NCBI GenBank assembly: GCA_024734495.1
Contig: JALMQS010000892.1
Location: 62,001 to 126,000, forward strand
Length of the DNA: 64,000 bases
Origin: Forficula auricularia
Lineage: Eukaryota; Arthropoda; Insecta; Dermaptera; Forficulidae
Reading direction: 5' to 3'
Part shown: positions 36,425-46,690 of the stretch, in pieces
Layout of the letters: each line of letters opens with the position of its first letter
Position numbering within the stretch: the first letter of the stretch is position 1
The notes under the pieces: model-generated
The model's input: only the letters and a program-made list of their open reading frames with translations
What the model was told of the DNA's origin: nothing
Databases searched by the model: none
Translations under genes and position numbers: made by a program

Positions 36425-37700
36425 GAAATTCTTCGAGGAGCCAGCGAGTCGAGGGAAGTCGCGTGAGGGTAGAATCGTTAATTAGCCTGACGGCTCGTTT
36501 CTGAATTGCATCCAGGGTAGCAAGATAATATTTTGAGGCCCTCTCCACGGTGTGAGAGCCGTATTCCTGAGACAGGGGCGGATTTGGGCCTTGTAGATGG
36601 TGAGAAGCTGTGGGGTTTGTAAAATCGCTTGGACCTGCATCAAGAAGCCAATCTTCCTTGCTGCAGATTTCGCCACAGAGGAGATGTGTTCATTCCAAGA
36701 CAGGTCAGATGTGACTGAGACGCCCAACATGGATAGGCTGTCACTACATTTTTAGGTATCTCGAATCGAAGTGAATATCAGGGAAATCTTTATTTTCGCT
36801 CCTAGAAACAGAGACAAATATCGAGTCTTGTTTGAACAACAGCACTCAAATTTTGAGAGCCCCATTTATCTCAGTCATGTCTAGGTCGAGAGTAATCGAG
36901 GAGACAACATTGATCTCGATTATTCGGGAGTGAGGGTCCGCTGTTTAGAGTGCCATCGTCGGCGTAACAATGAGCGGCGGTTTGAGGTTTGATCGTGATA
37001 ACGTCGTTTATATAAATGAGGAAGAATGTGGGGGAGATTACAGAGCCTTGTGGAACACCAGACGTTTGTGGAGAACGATTCAGATGATGTTCCATCCACC
37101 ACAACTTTATACTGCCTGTCAGAAAGCTTTCTATCCATTAGCGAAGGGCAGGCGTGCAATCCAAAGTGCTGGCAGGCTGCGCTAAGACGAGATTTTTGTG
37201 CCAAACCTCGCCAAGCGCTTTGGCGATATCAGGCGGCTACAGCGCGGCTTTTCCGGCCTCTAGAGTTTTGTTCAAGGTGGGTGACACAGGTTAAGATGTC
37301 GCCTGTGGAACGATTTTTTTCTAAATCCATATTGCCTATCGGGAATTGATCTGGCATGTCTCTAAATGACGAAGCGCACGTGTTTGTTGTGAGAAACCAA
37401 TTCCATTTATTTTTGGAAAGAACAGAGGTGATTGAGATAGGTCTGTAATTAGAGATTTGTGAAAAGTCTCCTTTAGAATAGGTGTGACTCTGGCTATTTT
37501 CCAGCTTGTAGGAATATGCTCGATTCGTAAGCAGAGAGTCGGAAGAGCTTGGATAAGATAGGGGCAAGTTCAGGGGCGCATTTTTTAATGAGAATTGGTG
37601 GGATGTCATCCGGGCCAGCGACGGATTTGGAATTTAATTGTTTTTCCATACAAGATTAAGATTATTTTGTTTTGACGGGGCGTTAAAAGTATTAGGATGG
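36425..37700 (-). pseudogene. Jockey-like LINE reverse transcriptase fragment
   Basis: Minus-strand pieces appear in order from high to low coordinates: NYRPISITSVLSK (about 37,420-37,450); TSGVPQGSVISPTFFLIYIN and CYADDGTLNS, including the YADD catalytic box (about 36,940-37,065); then LGVSVTSDLSWNEHISSVAK and the thumb (36,482-36,730). Several frameshifts and stops separate them. The 3' end is missing beyond about 36,425, and the 5' part stops near 37,700. The C-terminal part is close in sequence to the LINE fragment at 49,720-50,243, so both are one family. Non-functional. Confidence 0.8.
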
Positions 37701-37706
37701 CCGATT

Positions 37707-38181
37707 TGTGTGGAAATTAATTGTTTAATTAAGTATTTAATTTAGTGAATTATATTGATTTCAGTTTAAGATCATACATATGTTTGCCACATGTCCGTCT
37801 GGGCTTTCTGCCCTTGTGAAGGTCGCATTCTTTCTTTTAGCGAGCATTGTGCCCAAGGGCTGGTCGGCTGACATGGCACCCCCACCCCACTTATATTCAT
37901 GTGTGTGTGTGTTGCTGCTGAAGGAATGTTAGTTGCAACTGCAAGCCAGATAGTTGAAAACGAGTGTTGGTTGAAACGACATGTTTGTCGATGTGCTAGC
38001 TTATAGTTGCTAGCAATTGTACGACGTTAATTTTAAGATGATGTGTTTTAAGATGTTTTAACGATGACCCCTAGACACGAAAATGTATTACCCCCTTTTG
38101 TAAATAAATATATATTAAAGAATAAATAAGTGGGTTACTTCACCCCTATGAACGAAGGGGGCGTGAACCCGCCCCCTAGCA
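37707..38181 (+). mobile_element. Possible solo LTR
   Basis: A 475-bp segment begins TGTGTGGAAATTAATTG and ends CCCCCTAGCA. It lies between a LINE fragment and a decayed module and differs in composition from both neighbours. Near its end it has AATAAATATATATTAAAGAA followed by GTGGGTTACTTCACCCC, like an LTR polyadenylation region. I could not find a matching second copy or a target duplication, so the call is tentative. Confidence 0.35.
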
Positions 38182-38409
38182 TATATGAAAAGGAGATTCC
38201 TTTTAAAATTATTATATATTTTTTTAATTACATTTTCTTCTGTTTTAGATGGTGCGTTGATAATTTTTAATTTCATTCTACATAGTATTAATCTTATAAT
38301 CGTCCTCATATAATCATCATTGTCCTAATCATTGCTCTGAACTTGTACTGAAGTGGTGTATTTGGAATTATAAAAACAATTACTCCACTTTAATACAATT
38401 TAATTTTAA
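38182..38409 (+). repeat. Decayed flanking module shared with 24.5 kb and 33.4 kb
   Basis: The segment containing CTTCTGTTTTAGATGGTGCG and CATAGTATTAATCTTATAATCG matches 24,515-24,590, and its first part matches 33,405-33,430. It ends with a copy of the block GTACTGAAGTGGTGTATTTG (38,347 onward). It shows that one module recurs in the same orientation over about 14 kb. No ORF. Confidence 0.55.
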
Positions 38410-39120
38410 TTTTCATTACAGTACTAGATAACAGAACTACATATATTTTGGACCTGCTAATTACTGATTTAATCGATTGCTCTGGAACTTGTACTGAAGT
38501 GGTGTATTTCGAATATATAAACAATTACTACACTTTAGTACAATTTTCATGGTATTTCAAAACCAATGACAAATAAAGAAGATAAGTCACGTTGACCCCA
38601 ATATTAAATACGACGGACGAATTAGCTTAACCTTGTCGATAAGAACGAATACGGATGCCATCACAAAAAGGAGACCGAAGATAAAAAGTTTAAAGGGAGG
38701 CAGATGATAATACATATCTCCGCAAAAAGAAGACACCGAATTCACTTTCCCTTTCTCTCTATTCTAACCCTATGCTCGCTCTTTTTTCATGGAATTTGTA
38801 ACAAGAAGGTGTTGGCGGAATTATGAAAACATCACGATCTTTTGTTACAAGTTCTATGGGTGTTCGAACAAAAGGTGAAATCAAGAAGATTCTTTTAGGA
38901 CATCGTTGAATAAAGAAATATTCTCTATAGAATGTTTGAAATCCTATCGTACTTTTCTCAACAGCTCTCTTCACAGAGGTTAGCAGCAAGACAGCTTTAC
39001 TTTAATTTTTTTTATAAAACTTCAATATTAACAATTTAATACTACAAGAATACATAATCTATTTCCTATTTCCAGTTTTCTAAAATATATTTTGTGATAT
39101 ATATAAATATTATTTGAAAA
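38410..39120 (+). repeat. Repeat A, copy 3 (most complete)
   Basis: It runs from TTTTCATTACAGTACTAGAT through TTTAATCGATTGCTCTGGAA, the block shared with the tandem array, AATACGGATGCCATCACAAA, the hairpin (38,788-38,857), and the CTATTTCCAGTTTTCTAAAA end. This is the best single copy from which to define the family. No ORF stands out; the 76-aa minus-strand frame at 38,759-38,989 is not conserved in the other copies. Confidence 0.7.
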
Positions 39121-39429
39121 GACATGTGCTTTGAAAATAAGTTTTTTACGTACTCAACTTATAATCCCTATAATCATAGAAATCATTATGTAAATGTTAA
39201 GTATTTGATTATTTTTTACTTAAAAAAAATAAATTACAGAAATAATATTAAATTAAATTATCAAAAATCAATTTTCATTCATTACAGAACAATAGATAAC
39301 AGAGCAACATATATTTTGGCCCTAGAATCTATAGAAATCATTATGTAAATGTTAAGTATTTGAATATTTTTTACTTTAAAAAAAATAAATTATAGAAATA
39401 AGATTAAATTAAATTATCAAAAATCAATT
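39121..39429 (+). repeat. Tandem duplication of a repeat A linker
   Basis: The segment ATGTAAATGTTAAGTATTTG and its continuation to TTACAG occurs twice in tandem (about 39,189-39,290 and 39,330-39,440). A third diverged copy lies at about 57,495-57,600. The linker connects the end of one repeat A copy to the start of the next, suggesting that repeat A was once arranged in tandem with a period of about 1 kb. Confidence 0.55.
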
Positions 39430-39945
39430 TTCATTACAGTACTAGATAACAGAGCAACAGATATTTTGGACCTTAGCTAATTACTGATTTAATCGATTGC
39501 TCTGGAACTTGTACTGAAGTGGTGTATTTGGAAATATATAAACAATTACTACACTTTAGTACAATTTCCATGGTATTTCAAAACCAATGACAAATAAAGA
39601 AGATAAGTCACGTTGACCCCAATATTAAATACGACGGACGAATTAGCTGAACCTTGTCGTTAAGAACGAATACGGATGCCATCACAAAAGAGAGACCGAA
39701 TATAAAAAGTTTAAAGGGAGGCAGATGATAATACGTATCTCCGCAAAAAGAAGACACCGAATTCACTTTCCCTTCTCTCTATTCTAAACCCTATGTCGCT
39801 CTTTTTTCATGGAACTTGTAATAAGAAGGTGTTATGGAATTATGGTAAACATCACATCTTTTGTTACAAGTTCTATGGGTGTTCGAACAAAAGGTGAGAA
39901 TTCAAGAAGATTTTATTAGGAAACAATATTTTCATTTTTCTTCTG
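39430..39945 (+). repeat. Repeat A, copy 4 (3' truncated)
   Basis: It matches copy 3 from TTCATTACAGTACTAGAT through the hairpin (39,808-39,877). It breaks off after TTCAAGAAGATTTTATTAGG, near 39,920, where different AT-rich sequence begins. Confidence 0.7.
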
Positions 39946-40221
39946 AGTGCCAGTCTGTTACTGGCATGGACAGTGCGCTCATTCTGGCAATTATAATCTT
40001 ATTTACTTTTCAGTTTCAAAACTCGAAGGGCAATTGAATGACTTTTCCTAATTGAACATGAAAGATTTCCAATTTGCCGATGGTAATAGATTCAAATTTT
40101 CTTATAAAATCATAAGATGGTGTCATCTATTAAATCCGATGCAATGGATTAGTATACTACTATATAAGAGTCTTGATTAATTTGTAACAACGCTGAGAGA
40201 ATTTTCTTTAAAAAAATTACC

Positions 40222-40294
40222 CTCTTGCCTAGAATCGAACCGACGAACTCTTGAACTATGGGCATCAGCTCTAATCCGACTAGACCAATGCCAC
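40222..40294 (-). repeat. tRNA-derived SINE-like head
   Basis: The minus strand has an RNA polymerase III A box, TGGTCTAGTCGG (40,276-40,287), and a B box, GGTTCGATTCT (40,231-40,241), at normal spacing. The cloverleaf is incomplete, and A/T-rich sequence follows without a CCA end. I call it a SINE head or tRNA pseudogene, not a functional tRNA. Confidence 0.55.
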
Positions 40295-40689
40295 ATTAAT
40301 ATATAAACCTTGATTTTTTTACTAAAACTATATATTTTTGATTTAGACTTTGTGTCTAGATAATATTGTATTCATTTGAACTCGAATGAAAATGAAAAAC
40401 ACTAATAGATTTTAAATTAAGAAACATTAAATATATATAAATTAACGAGGCAAATTTGAAATATAATTTAAACTGATGGCTCGCAATCGGATTTTCATTA
40501 AACAGGCAAATTTGAAATATATATATATTCAAATTTTGAAATGAAAGACTCCAATTCATTTTAAATTAAGAAACATTAAATATATTGATAATTGTCCTCT
40601 CCCCCCTCGCCACTCAAAAATTAAAGATGCGAAACTTTAAAGAGACGATGTATTTTGGTAGTTTACGGGTATACATTTGAGTGTGGATT

Positions 40690-40885
40690 TTTAAGAGGAA
40701 TAAAATTTTTGACCGAGACGCTGCCCGCCAGGCACCAGCCCGGAGGGCCGAGCTTCGACGGCGTGCCGAAGGCAAGCACGAAAAGCTCGTTTTTATATAT
40801 ATGTCAGAAGGTTTTTTTTTTCACCCCTTTGGGAATCGAGCCCGAGAGGCATTAACAGCAATCTGAGCCATTCTGGCCCACCTTC
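40690..40885 (-). repeat. SINE-like element with tRNA-related head and GC-rich body
   Basis: On the minus strand, TGGCTCAGATTG (A-box-like, 40,859-40,870) and GGCTCGATTCCC (B-box-like, 40,831-40,842) are followed by an A-rich run, a TATATA spacer and a strikingly GC-rich body of about 75 bp (about 40,713-40,787). The body contains GGCCCTCCGGGCTGGTGCC and AAGCTCG/CGAGCTT pairings. The head-plus-structured-body layout is typical of SINEs. The body's origin is unknown to me. Confidence 0.45.
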
Positions 40886-41165
40886 GAGGTGCGAACCTCT
40901 CGTCATGTTAAACCCGTTAAATATTCTACTCAAAAATTTTTATCTTAATTTGTAATATTTCGCGATCTAGTGATTCTAAATTTAAACATATAGTCATCCC
41001 ATATAATTTAAATAAAGGTCGTTGAGTGTTTAGAATTTTGAATAGATTCAAAACTCGAAGGGCAATGGAATGATTCTTACCTAATTGAATATGAAAGATT
41101 TCAATTTGTCGATGGTAATAGATTCAAATTTTCTTAGAAAATCATAAGATGCTGTCATCCTTTAA

Positions 41166-41394
41166 ATCCGTTGGAATGTGCGGTTCAATTTCGCTTCGTG
41201 ACAAACACACAGACCCTCGCGTTCCAAGCTGTTTCTCTGCTCTGCCCACCCAGCAATGCAAAAATTTTAGGATTTTAGTACATTCATCTTTCTGATAATG
41301 ATAACATTACACATATCTGAAAAGTTTTTCAAAATAAGACCTGTTTTCAATAAACTAAATGAACGGTACATGCAGTTTGGAGTTTTTTCACATC
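41166..41394. other. No gene seen
   Basis: This short segment between the direct repeat and the piggyBac remnant contains TGCGGTTCAATTTCGCTTCG and AT-rich sequence. It may include 5' or N-terminal remains of the piggyBac gene, but I cannot place any motif. Confidence 0.4.
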
Positions 41395-41565
41395 AAATAT
41401 CAATTGAATAAGAAGAGATGGTGCAAAATTTTCGACGTCTTTCTGTTAGATGTTCAAATGAGGTAAATCAGTAAGGTTTGGAGTATAGCCTCGTCTAGAG
41501 GATATGTGTTTCAGTTTGATCCTTATAGTGGAGCTTCACAGATTGTTGATTTACATGACAATGGC
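41395..41565 (+). pseudogene. PiggyBac-like transposase remnant, part 1
   Basis: A broken plus-strand frame reads like the middle of a piggyBac-family transposase. An ATGGTGC start-like block near 41,418 (compare the family's MVPFFGRHG-type segment) is followed by KSVRFG and then, after a frameshift, SSRGYVFQFDPYSGASQIVD (about 41,491-41,550). The gene is cut at 41,565 by the LTR element and resumes in diverged form at 45,887. Stops and frameshifts show it is dead. Confidence 0.65.
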
Positions 41566-41610
41566 TGTTCAAAATTGCCACAATTTCTTACATGGTCAAA
41601 TTAGTCACTA

Positions 41611-41618
41611 TATAAAAG
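41611..41618 (+). promoter_or_regulatory. LTR TATA box
   Basis: TATAAAAG lies 45 bp inside the 5' LTR. The copy in the 3' LTR is at 44,970-44,977. Transcription would be expected to begin about 25-30 bp downstream, near CAGGCCCCTATAGTC. Confidence 0.65.
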
Positions 41619-42281
41619 CACTCAGGCCCCTATAGTCGGCATCTGCAACTACCCTCCCCACCAACATTTTTTCTTTCGAGGTCCAGGCGACCATGCCAAC
41701 TCATTCTTATACTATTAAACACCAAAGGGTAAATATCATTTAAATTTACACTGTGTGCTATGCGTTAGGCTTGTCTGAGTCTGAAGGTAAGCATGTTCTT
41801 TCTGATAGCTAAAATTCATATCATTTACGTGTTCATTTCTTTAATTATTTTTTCTCTTTTTCTCTGAAGGTTACCTCATTATAGATGTTTTGCCGTCCTC
41901 TCGATTGGCAAAGCACAAAACAAATACAATACCTTGCCCTAATCCACATGCGGCAATACCACGGAAAGGTTCATTAATAACCTAAGCCACTCTTACCCAA
42001 ATGTATGTTTTGATTGCCCGATTCGCTCGGCAAACAACAGCATATATATACTTTTGCCCAACCAAGCGGCAACCCTTCTCTTTCTGAACAAATACAGAAA
42101 GGGCATTTTGCGCTGCATCTTGCACAGTGCTCCCAGCCTACACACGGCATATTCAATTCTATTTTGCGTAAGGAACGCGGAACGGGAACCGGTCTTCAAA
42201 TGTCCTGTACCTTCCTCAAACTACTTTTAATACATCCACCTAACTCCTCTTTTATCAAAACCTTCCCTCTATTAATTAATG

Positions 42282-42287
42282 AATAAA
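42282..42287 (+). terminator. Candidate LTR polyadenylation signal
   Basis: AATAAA lies about 670 bp after the TATA box, with T-rich sequence (TTGTTTTATCTTTTTTATTTC) just downstream. The 3' LTR copy, near 45,640-45,648, reads TTAATAAATTTT. Confidence 0.45.
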
Positions 42288-42693
42288 TTTTATATCAAAG
42301 TTAAATTGTTTTATCTTTTTTATTTCATACGCTCTTGCAGAGAATTACCTTGTCTCCCCTCCATTTGCTCTTTTTACAGGATATCATATGTGTGTAATAT
42401 TAATTGACTAGATAATCGAACCAGCAGCCCTATCGAAACATTCTATTTTTTTTATAAAGTAAATAACAGCTTCCTTGGGGTCTTACAAACCTCAAAACCA
42501 AAAGGAGCGATACTTTTCAATCATTGGTCCTTGCAAGCCGAATTTAATTTTTATTAGATTATTATTCACTCCCTAATCCTTTAATTAAGGACAATTTTTC
42601 ATTGGTCCTTCATAAGCCAGATCCTTAATTAAAGCGATCTAGAGATTGATTATCTGGTTTTAATTATTGTTGTTCATATTGATATTCTTGGAA

Positions 42694-43722
42694 ATGGCTC
42701 AGGAGACAAAGGACAGTATTCTCGCATCTCTCAGATGCATTCAAAAGCGAATGAACGAATTGGATTCAAGTAAAATTGAACATAAAACATTTAACGAGGT
42801 AGAATTTATTTGGAAATTAACAGAGGAAATCAAGCTCCAATTAGATGAAATTAATTATCGAATTGAGCTTGTAGAAAATGATGATGAAGCGGACACACTG
42901 TTCGATAAAGCATCAGACTGTATCGAACGAATCAGACTCATACAATGCCCGGTATATGGAAAACTTTCAAGTTTTTCAGCCAATAACAATAGCACACAAA
43001 CACGCACACACACACGCAACCACACACAGGTAACCAAAAAACCTTCAATTATAATCAATGGCAAATTCGGTAATTCAAACATAATTACATCCACCTCTAA
43101 TGAAACTCATATTGCTTATAATAAGTTAAGTTTCAATTTCACCACCTATTCTTCACTAGAAATATTAAGCAAGCTCAATCTATTGCATTTACAGCCTCTT
43201 GTAAAAATAGATATCTTAGCTCATTCTAACACTATACAAATTTCAGAGCATTCTTTCAACGCAATCGAAACGAATGTTCAAGCTAAGAATCCATTACATA
43301 TTTCCTTCAATCAAACAGCAAGGAAAACCCAACCTTTAGCTCCTTATAGAACTCTTCATATGCCAGGGCAATCTTTCAAAGCAGCCGCAAAGAATGCTCT
43401 ACATTTGAATAAAAACGCTTCTTCTGATTTACTATCATTTACACATAATGATAGCGATTCAGACAAGCTTACTCTCTTCACACAAATGGATAAAAAAGTA
43501 ATTTTTCCCAATTCATTTCAAAATAATGTTATTGGTTTAAAAGAACTTGGTATAAGAGAAACTAAATTTTCTAATGCCTCCAACACAGCTATTATAAGGA
43601 AAAACATTTTCCACCACGCTTTTATTTTAACACCAGGCAGGTTAGTGCAAGCAAATTCAAATAAATTCGATTCTCATGGCTTTTCACCAACCTGTGAATT
43701 ACTAGCACTCCTTTTAGGCTAG
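42694..43722 (+). CDS. Single ORF of the non-autonomous LTR element; Gag-like N terminus
   Basis: An intact 342-aa ORF; the first ATG has a strong context (gaaATGG) and opens MAQETKDSILASLRC. Residues about 1-95 are charged and helical (KRMNELDSSK, LTEEIKLQLDEINYRIE), as in the N-terminal coiled coil of many Gag proteins. A Thr/His/Arg stretch follows (QTRTHTRNHTQ), encoded by an in-frame CA microsatellite. The remainder is Asn/Ser-rich with an imperfect internal repeat (EHSFNAIETN versus GQSFKAAAKN), and it ends ELLALLLG. No zinc knuckle, protease or RT is present. I do not recognise the second half. It may be a structural protein used with a partner element's Pol. Confidence 0.6.
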   Translation: MAQETKDSILASLRCIQKRMNELDSSKIEHKTFNEVEFIWKLTEEIKLQLDEINYRIELVENDDEADTLFDKASDCIERIRLIQCPVYGKLSSFSANNNSTQTRTHTRNHTQVTKKPSIIINGKFGNSNIITSTSNETHIAYNKLSFNFTTYSSLEILSKLNLLHLQPLVKIDILAHSNTIQISEHSFNAIETNVQAKNPLHISFNQTARKTQPLAPYRTLHMPGQSFKAAAKNALHLNKNASSDLLSFTHNDSDSDKLTLFTQMDKKVIFPNSFQNNVIGLKELGIRETKFSNASNTAIIRKNIFHHAFILTPGRLVQANSNKFDSHGFSPTCELLALLLG

Positions 43723-44910
43723 CAAACGCCTAAAAAACTTCGGATTAAAATTAATTCTAAGCTAAACTAAGCTAATATTAAAACTTCAATAATACTTCAC
43801 TAATGCTAGTTTTAACTTAGATACTAAATATAAAGATTTGTTTTCTGAATGAATGCCAGAATTTACGACTCTTCAATCGTTCAACAAGCAATATCTTCCT
43901 TATTTTATAATTTTTCAATATTAATTTGGAATTCGACTCATAAATATTTTTAATTAACATATTTACTTTCTTTATAGTAGCAAAAAGCATTTAAGTCAAT
44001 TTCAAAATAGCTCGCTTGATCATTTTATCCAAGCTCATAATGCAAACCATTGCTTTGCAAACATTTTCAAACAATATTAATTTGGAATTCGTAGAATAAA
44101 TATTTAAATTAATTACTTTCATTATCAAAAAAAATATTTTTCTCAATTCCAAATATTTAGCTAACATAGCTTAGACACAAATTCTCTATTGTCCAAAATA
44201 ATCTATAGAAATTATACAAATGCATTTTTCTCAAACTATACAAAAATTTTAAGGTTTAAACATTCCAACAATTTCTTAAACAAACAAAACAAAAATGGAT
44301 ACAATTCACAGGTATGCTTATGCATTAGCAACTACCTTTACCTGAAGCTCCAACCCTAAAGAAAAAGGCTATTTTTCATTTTTATTTAGAAAAATATTTA
44401 ACAAACATTTTCAATAAAATTTTTAATTTTTAATTTCAATATTAATTGCATACGCAAGAAAAATTCTAATTGGATTTATGATTCCACATATAATTTTTCT
44501 CTCTACAAAAACAAATTTGATTTGGTTTATAAAATTTTAATGGTTTTTCAAGAAACTCAGAATTCACTGAAAAAAGGTTCATTCTATTCATATTTTTAAC
44601 AATAAAGAATTTGCAGGGAAAACTTTGCCCTTAATCTCTGGTTATTATACTCTAAGATAATAATCCCTTAAATAGCATGCTTTAAGAATTTTCACAGACA
44701 CATAATCTAAATTCTTCTCTAGTATCTATTAATATTTTAACCCATACTATATTCAATCATTATAATTTAAAAAAGACAATAATAAGTTCTGAACACTAAC
44801 ATTTAGATAACTATTCTACCTTATACTTAAACTTAATAAATTTTGTTTACAACACTTTCATATGCTATCATCCTTACTTACATAATCATTAAAATGTTCC
44901 ACATTTTTTC
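43723..44910 (+). other. Non-coding interior of the LTR element
   Basis: AT-rich with no ORF. A segment containing AATATTAATTTGGAATTCG occurs twice (about 43,918 and 44,073), followed in each case by AATAAATATTT-like or AAATATTTTTAATT-like sequence. That suggests a small internal duplication. Nothing else is recognised before the purine tract. Confidence 0.5.
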
Positions 44911-44919
44911 GGGTGGAGG
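44911..44919 (+). other. Polypurine tract
   Basis: GGGTGGAGG lies five bases before the 3' LTR, the expected site of plus-strand priming. Confidence 0.55.
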
Positions 44920-44924
44920 TAATA

Positions 44925-45881
44925 TGTTCAAAATTGCCACAATTTCTTACATGGTCAAATTAGTCACTATATAAAAGCACTCAGGCCCCTATAGTCGGCA
45001 TCTGCAACTACCCTCCCCACCAACATTTTTTCTCTCGAGGTCCAGGCGACCATGCCAACTCATTCTTATACTATTAAACACCAAAGGGTAAATATCATTT
45101 AAATTTACACTGTGTGCTATGCGTTAGGCTTGTCTGAGTCTGAAGGTAAGCATGTTCTTTCTGATAGCTAAAATTCATATCATTTACGTGTTCATTTCTT
45201 TAATTATTTTTTCTCTTTTCCACTGAAGGTTACCTCATTATAGATGTTTTGCCGTCCTCTCGATTGGCAAAGCACAAAACAAATACAATACCTTGCCCTA
45301 ATCCACATGCGGCAATACCACGGAAAGGTTCATTAATAACCTAAGCCACTCTTACCCAAATGTATGTTTTGATTGCCCGATTCGCTTGGCAAACAACAGC
45401 ATATATATACTTTTGCCCAACCAAGCGGCAACCCTTCTCTTTCTGAACAAATACAGAAAGGGCATTTTGCGCTGCATCTTGCACAGTGCTCCCAGCCTAC
45501 ACACGGCATATTCAATTTTTTTTGCGAAAGGAACGCGGAACGGGAACCGGTCTTCAAATGTCCTGTACCTTCCTCAAACTATCTTAATACATCCACCTAA
45601 CTCCTCTTTTATCAAAACCTTCCCTCTATTAATTAATTAATAAATTTTATATCAAAGTTAAATTGTTTTATCTTTTTTTATTTCATACGCTTTTGCAAAG
45701 AATTACCTTGTCTCCCCTCCATTTGCATCTTTTTACAGGATATCATATGTGTATAATATTAATTAACTAGATAATCGAACCAGCAGCCCTATCGAAACAT
45801 TCTATTTTTTTATAAAGTAAATAACAGCTTCCTTGGGGTCTTACAAGCCTCAAAACCAAAAGGAGCGATACTTTTCAATCA
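44925..45881 (+). repeat. 3' LTR
   Basis: It matches the 5' LTR throughout with a few substitutions and indels (for example CTTGGCAAACAAC versus CTCGGCAAACAAC). It ends TTTTCAATCA, followed directly by the ATGGC duplication. Confidence 0.92.
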
Positions 45882-45886
45882 ATGGC

Positions 45887-46301
45887 ATTGTAAATTATAG
45901 AATCAGAATTAGAGGAAATAAATGGTGATGGCCATTATTCTCCAAATGGAAATGATCGTGCTATTGTCAATGCTTGGAAAATGTACCAACTGGCAACAGG
46001 CTCTCCTATCAGTCAAATTGACTTCAGGTCAGAGATTGTATTATCTCTATTGAAAACTGAAAAACAATCTGAACTGGAGGTAAACCACCAACCTCAGAGA
46101 AAAAATATCAACCTTGGACGCTCCAGGAGAATAAGATTGCCAGGAGCTGTGAGGAAGGATCAAATTGACCTATTATTATCCTCAATGAATAGAATGCAAG
46201 GAGGAGATGTAAGATTTGCAAAAGCCAGACGATATACTGTACATATGCAAGAAATGCCAGGTTCACCTTCACACAGAGTGTTTTTCAAAATTTCATGAGT
46301 G
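45887..46301 (+). pseudogene. PiggyBac-like transposase remnant, part 2 with Cys-rich tail
   Basis: The frame contains DRAIVNAWKMYQLATG and FRSEIVLSLL, the piggyBac-family segment just before its C-terminal tail (compare family VNAW...). A basic linker (GRSRRIRLPGAVRKDQ) follows. The Cys-rich end is then found in another frame (CKICK, then CKKCQVHLHTECFSKFHE and stop, ending at about 46,301). The CxxC/HxxC pattern is the piggyBac C-terminal zinc-binding domain. A frameshift near 46,210-46,240 and missing middle sequence make it a pseudogene. Confidence 0.75.
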
Positions 46302-46530
46302 AAACCATCAACTTTGATTTTTGTATATAATGAACAATATTGTGCATTTTTAGTAAATAGAAGCATGTGATTTAAATAATTTTTTTTTACCGGGAAACTC
46401 CCAACGTTGCGTTAACGCAACTTTATGCGCAAGTTCAAATTACCATACATAATGATAGTTTTTAATATTTAGAATGTTATTTATATTATTTTAAAGAGAA
46501 ATTTAGATTTATTACGTTTGGTAGAGATGG
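46302..46530. other. PiggyBac 3' flank with TTAA-centred palindrome
   Basis: About 105 bp after the transposase stop, CCGGGAAACTCCCAACG leads into the perfect 16-bp palindrome GTTGCGTTAACGCAAC (46,406-46,421), centred on TTAA (46,412-46,415). PiggyBac elements insert at TTAA, so this may be the element's end. The symmetry on both sides is not explained by a single insertion. Confidence 0.4.
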
Positions 46531-46690
46531 GTTAAGAACGAATAATTATGCCATTAGAAAAAGGAGACCAAAGATAAAAAGATTAAACGGATTCAGATGA
46601 TAATACATATCTCCGCAGAAAGATGACACCGAATTATCTTTCTCTATTCCTAATTCTATTCTCGCTCTTTTTTCATGTTGTTTAATAAAA
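46531..46690 (+). repeat. Repeat A fragment
   Basis: AAGAACGAATAATTATGCCATT to CTCGCTCTTTTTTCATG matches the middle of repeat A and stops where the hairpin would begin. Confidence 0.6.

Larger units (their letters stand above)
40015..41165. repeat. Direct repeats of about 125 bp enclosing SINE-like sequences
   Basis: The segment AAAACTCGAAGGGCAATTGA to AAATCATAAGATGGTGTCAT at about 40,015-40,130 recurs at about 41,047-41,160 with few differences. About 900 bp lies between, holding two tRNA-derived SINE-like heads. The arrangement could be a segmental duplication or a composite of non-autonomous elements. No ORF. Confidence 0.55.
41566..42523 (+). repeat. 5' LTR
   Basis: It begins TGTTCAAAATTGCC and ends GATACTTTTCAATCA. 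It contains a TATA box (41,611), GC-richer transcribed sequence and AATAAA at 42,282. Overlapping frames on both strands at about 41,974-42,286 recur in the 3' LTR only because of the LTR duplication. Confidence 0.92.
41566..45881 (+). mobile_element. Non-autonomous LTR retrotransposon with 958-bp LTRs
   Basis: LTRs at 41,566-42,523 and 44,925-45,881 flank a 2.4-kb interior. The 5-bp target duplication ATGGC is exact (41,561-41,565 and 45,882-45,886). The ends are TG...CA. The interior starts TTGGTCCTTGCAAGCCG, a plausible primer site, and a purine-rich tract precedes the 3' LTR. One ORF is present and there is no pol. The LTRs differ at few sites by eye, so insertion is recent. A 5-bp duplication suits Copia or BEL/Pao; the single ORF does not settle which. 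It split a piggyBac pseudogene. Confidence 0.92.

Noticed and set aside
40222..40294. Functional tRNA gene
   Set aside because: A and B boxes are present but acceptor and anticodon stems do not pair properly. A SINE head or pseudogene fits better. The same holds for 61,701-61,770 and 61,965-62,032.
41974..42286. 60-90-aa ORFs on both strands in the 958-bp LTRs (and 45,333-45,640)
   Set aside because: Same reason: LTR duplication, with several overlapping frames and frameshifts between the two LTRs.
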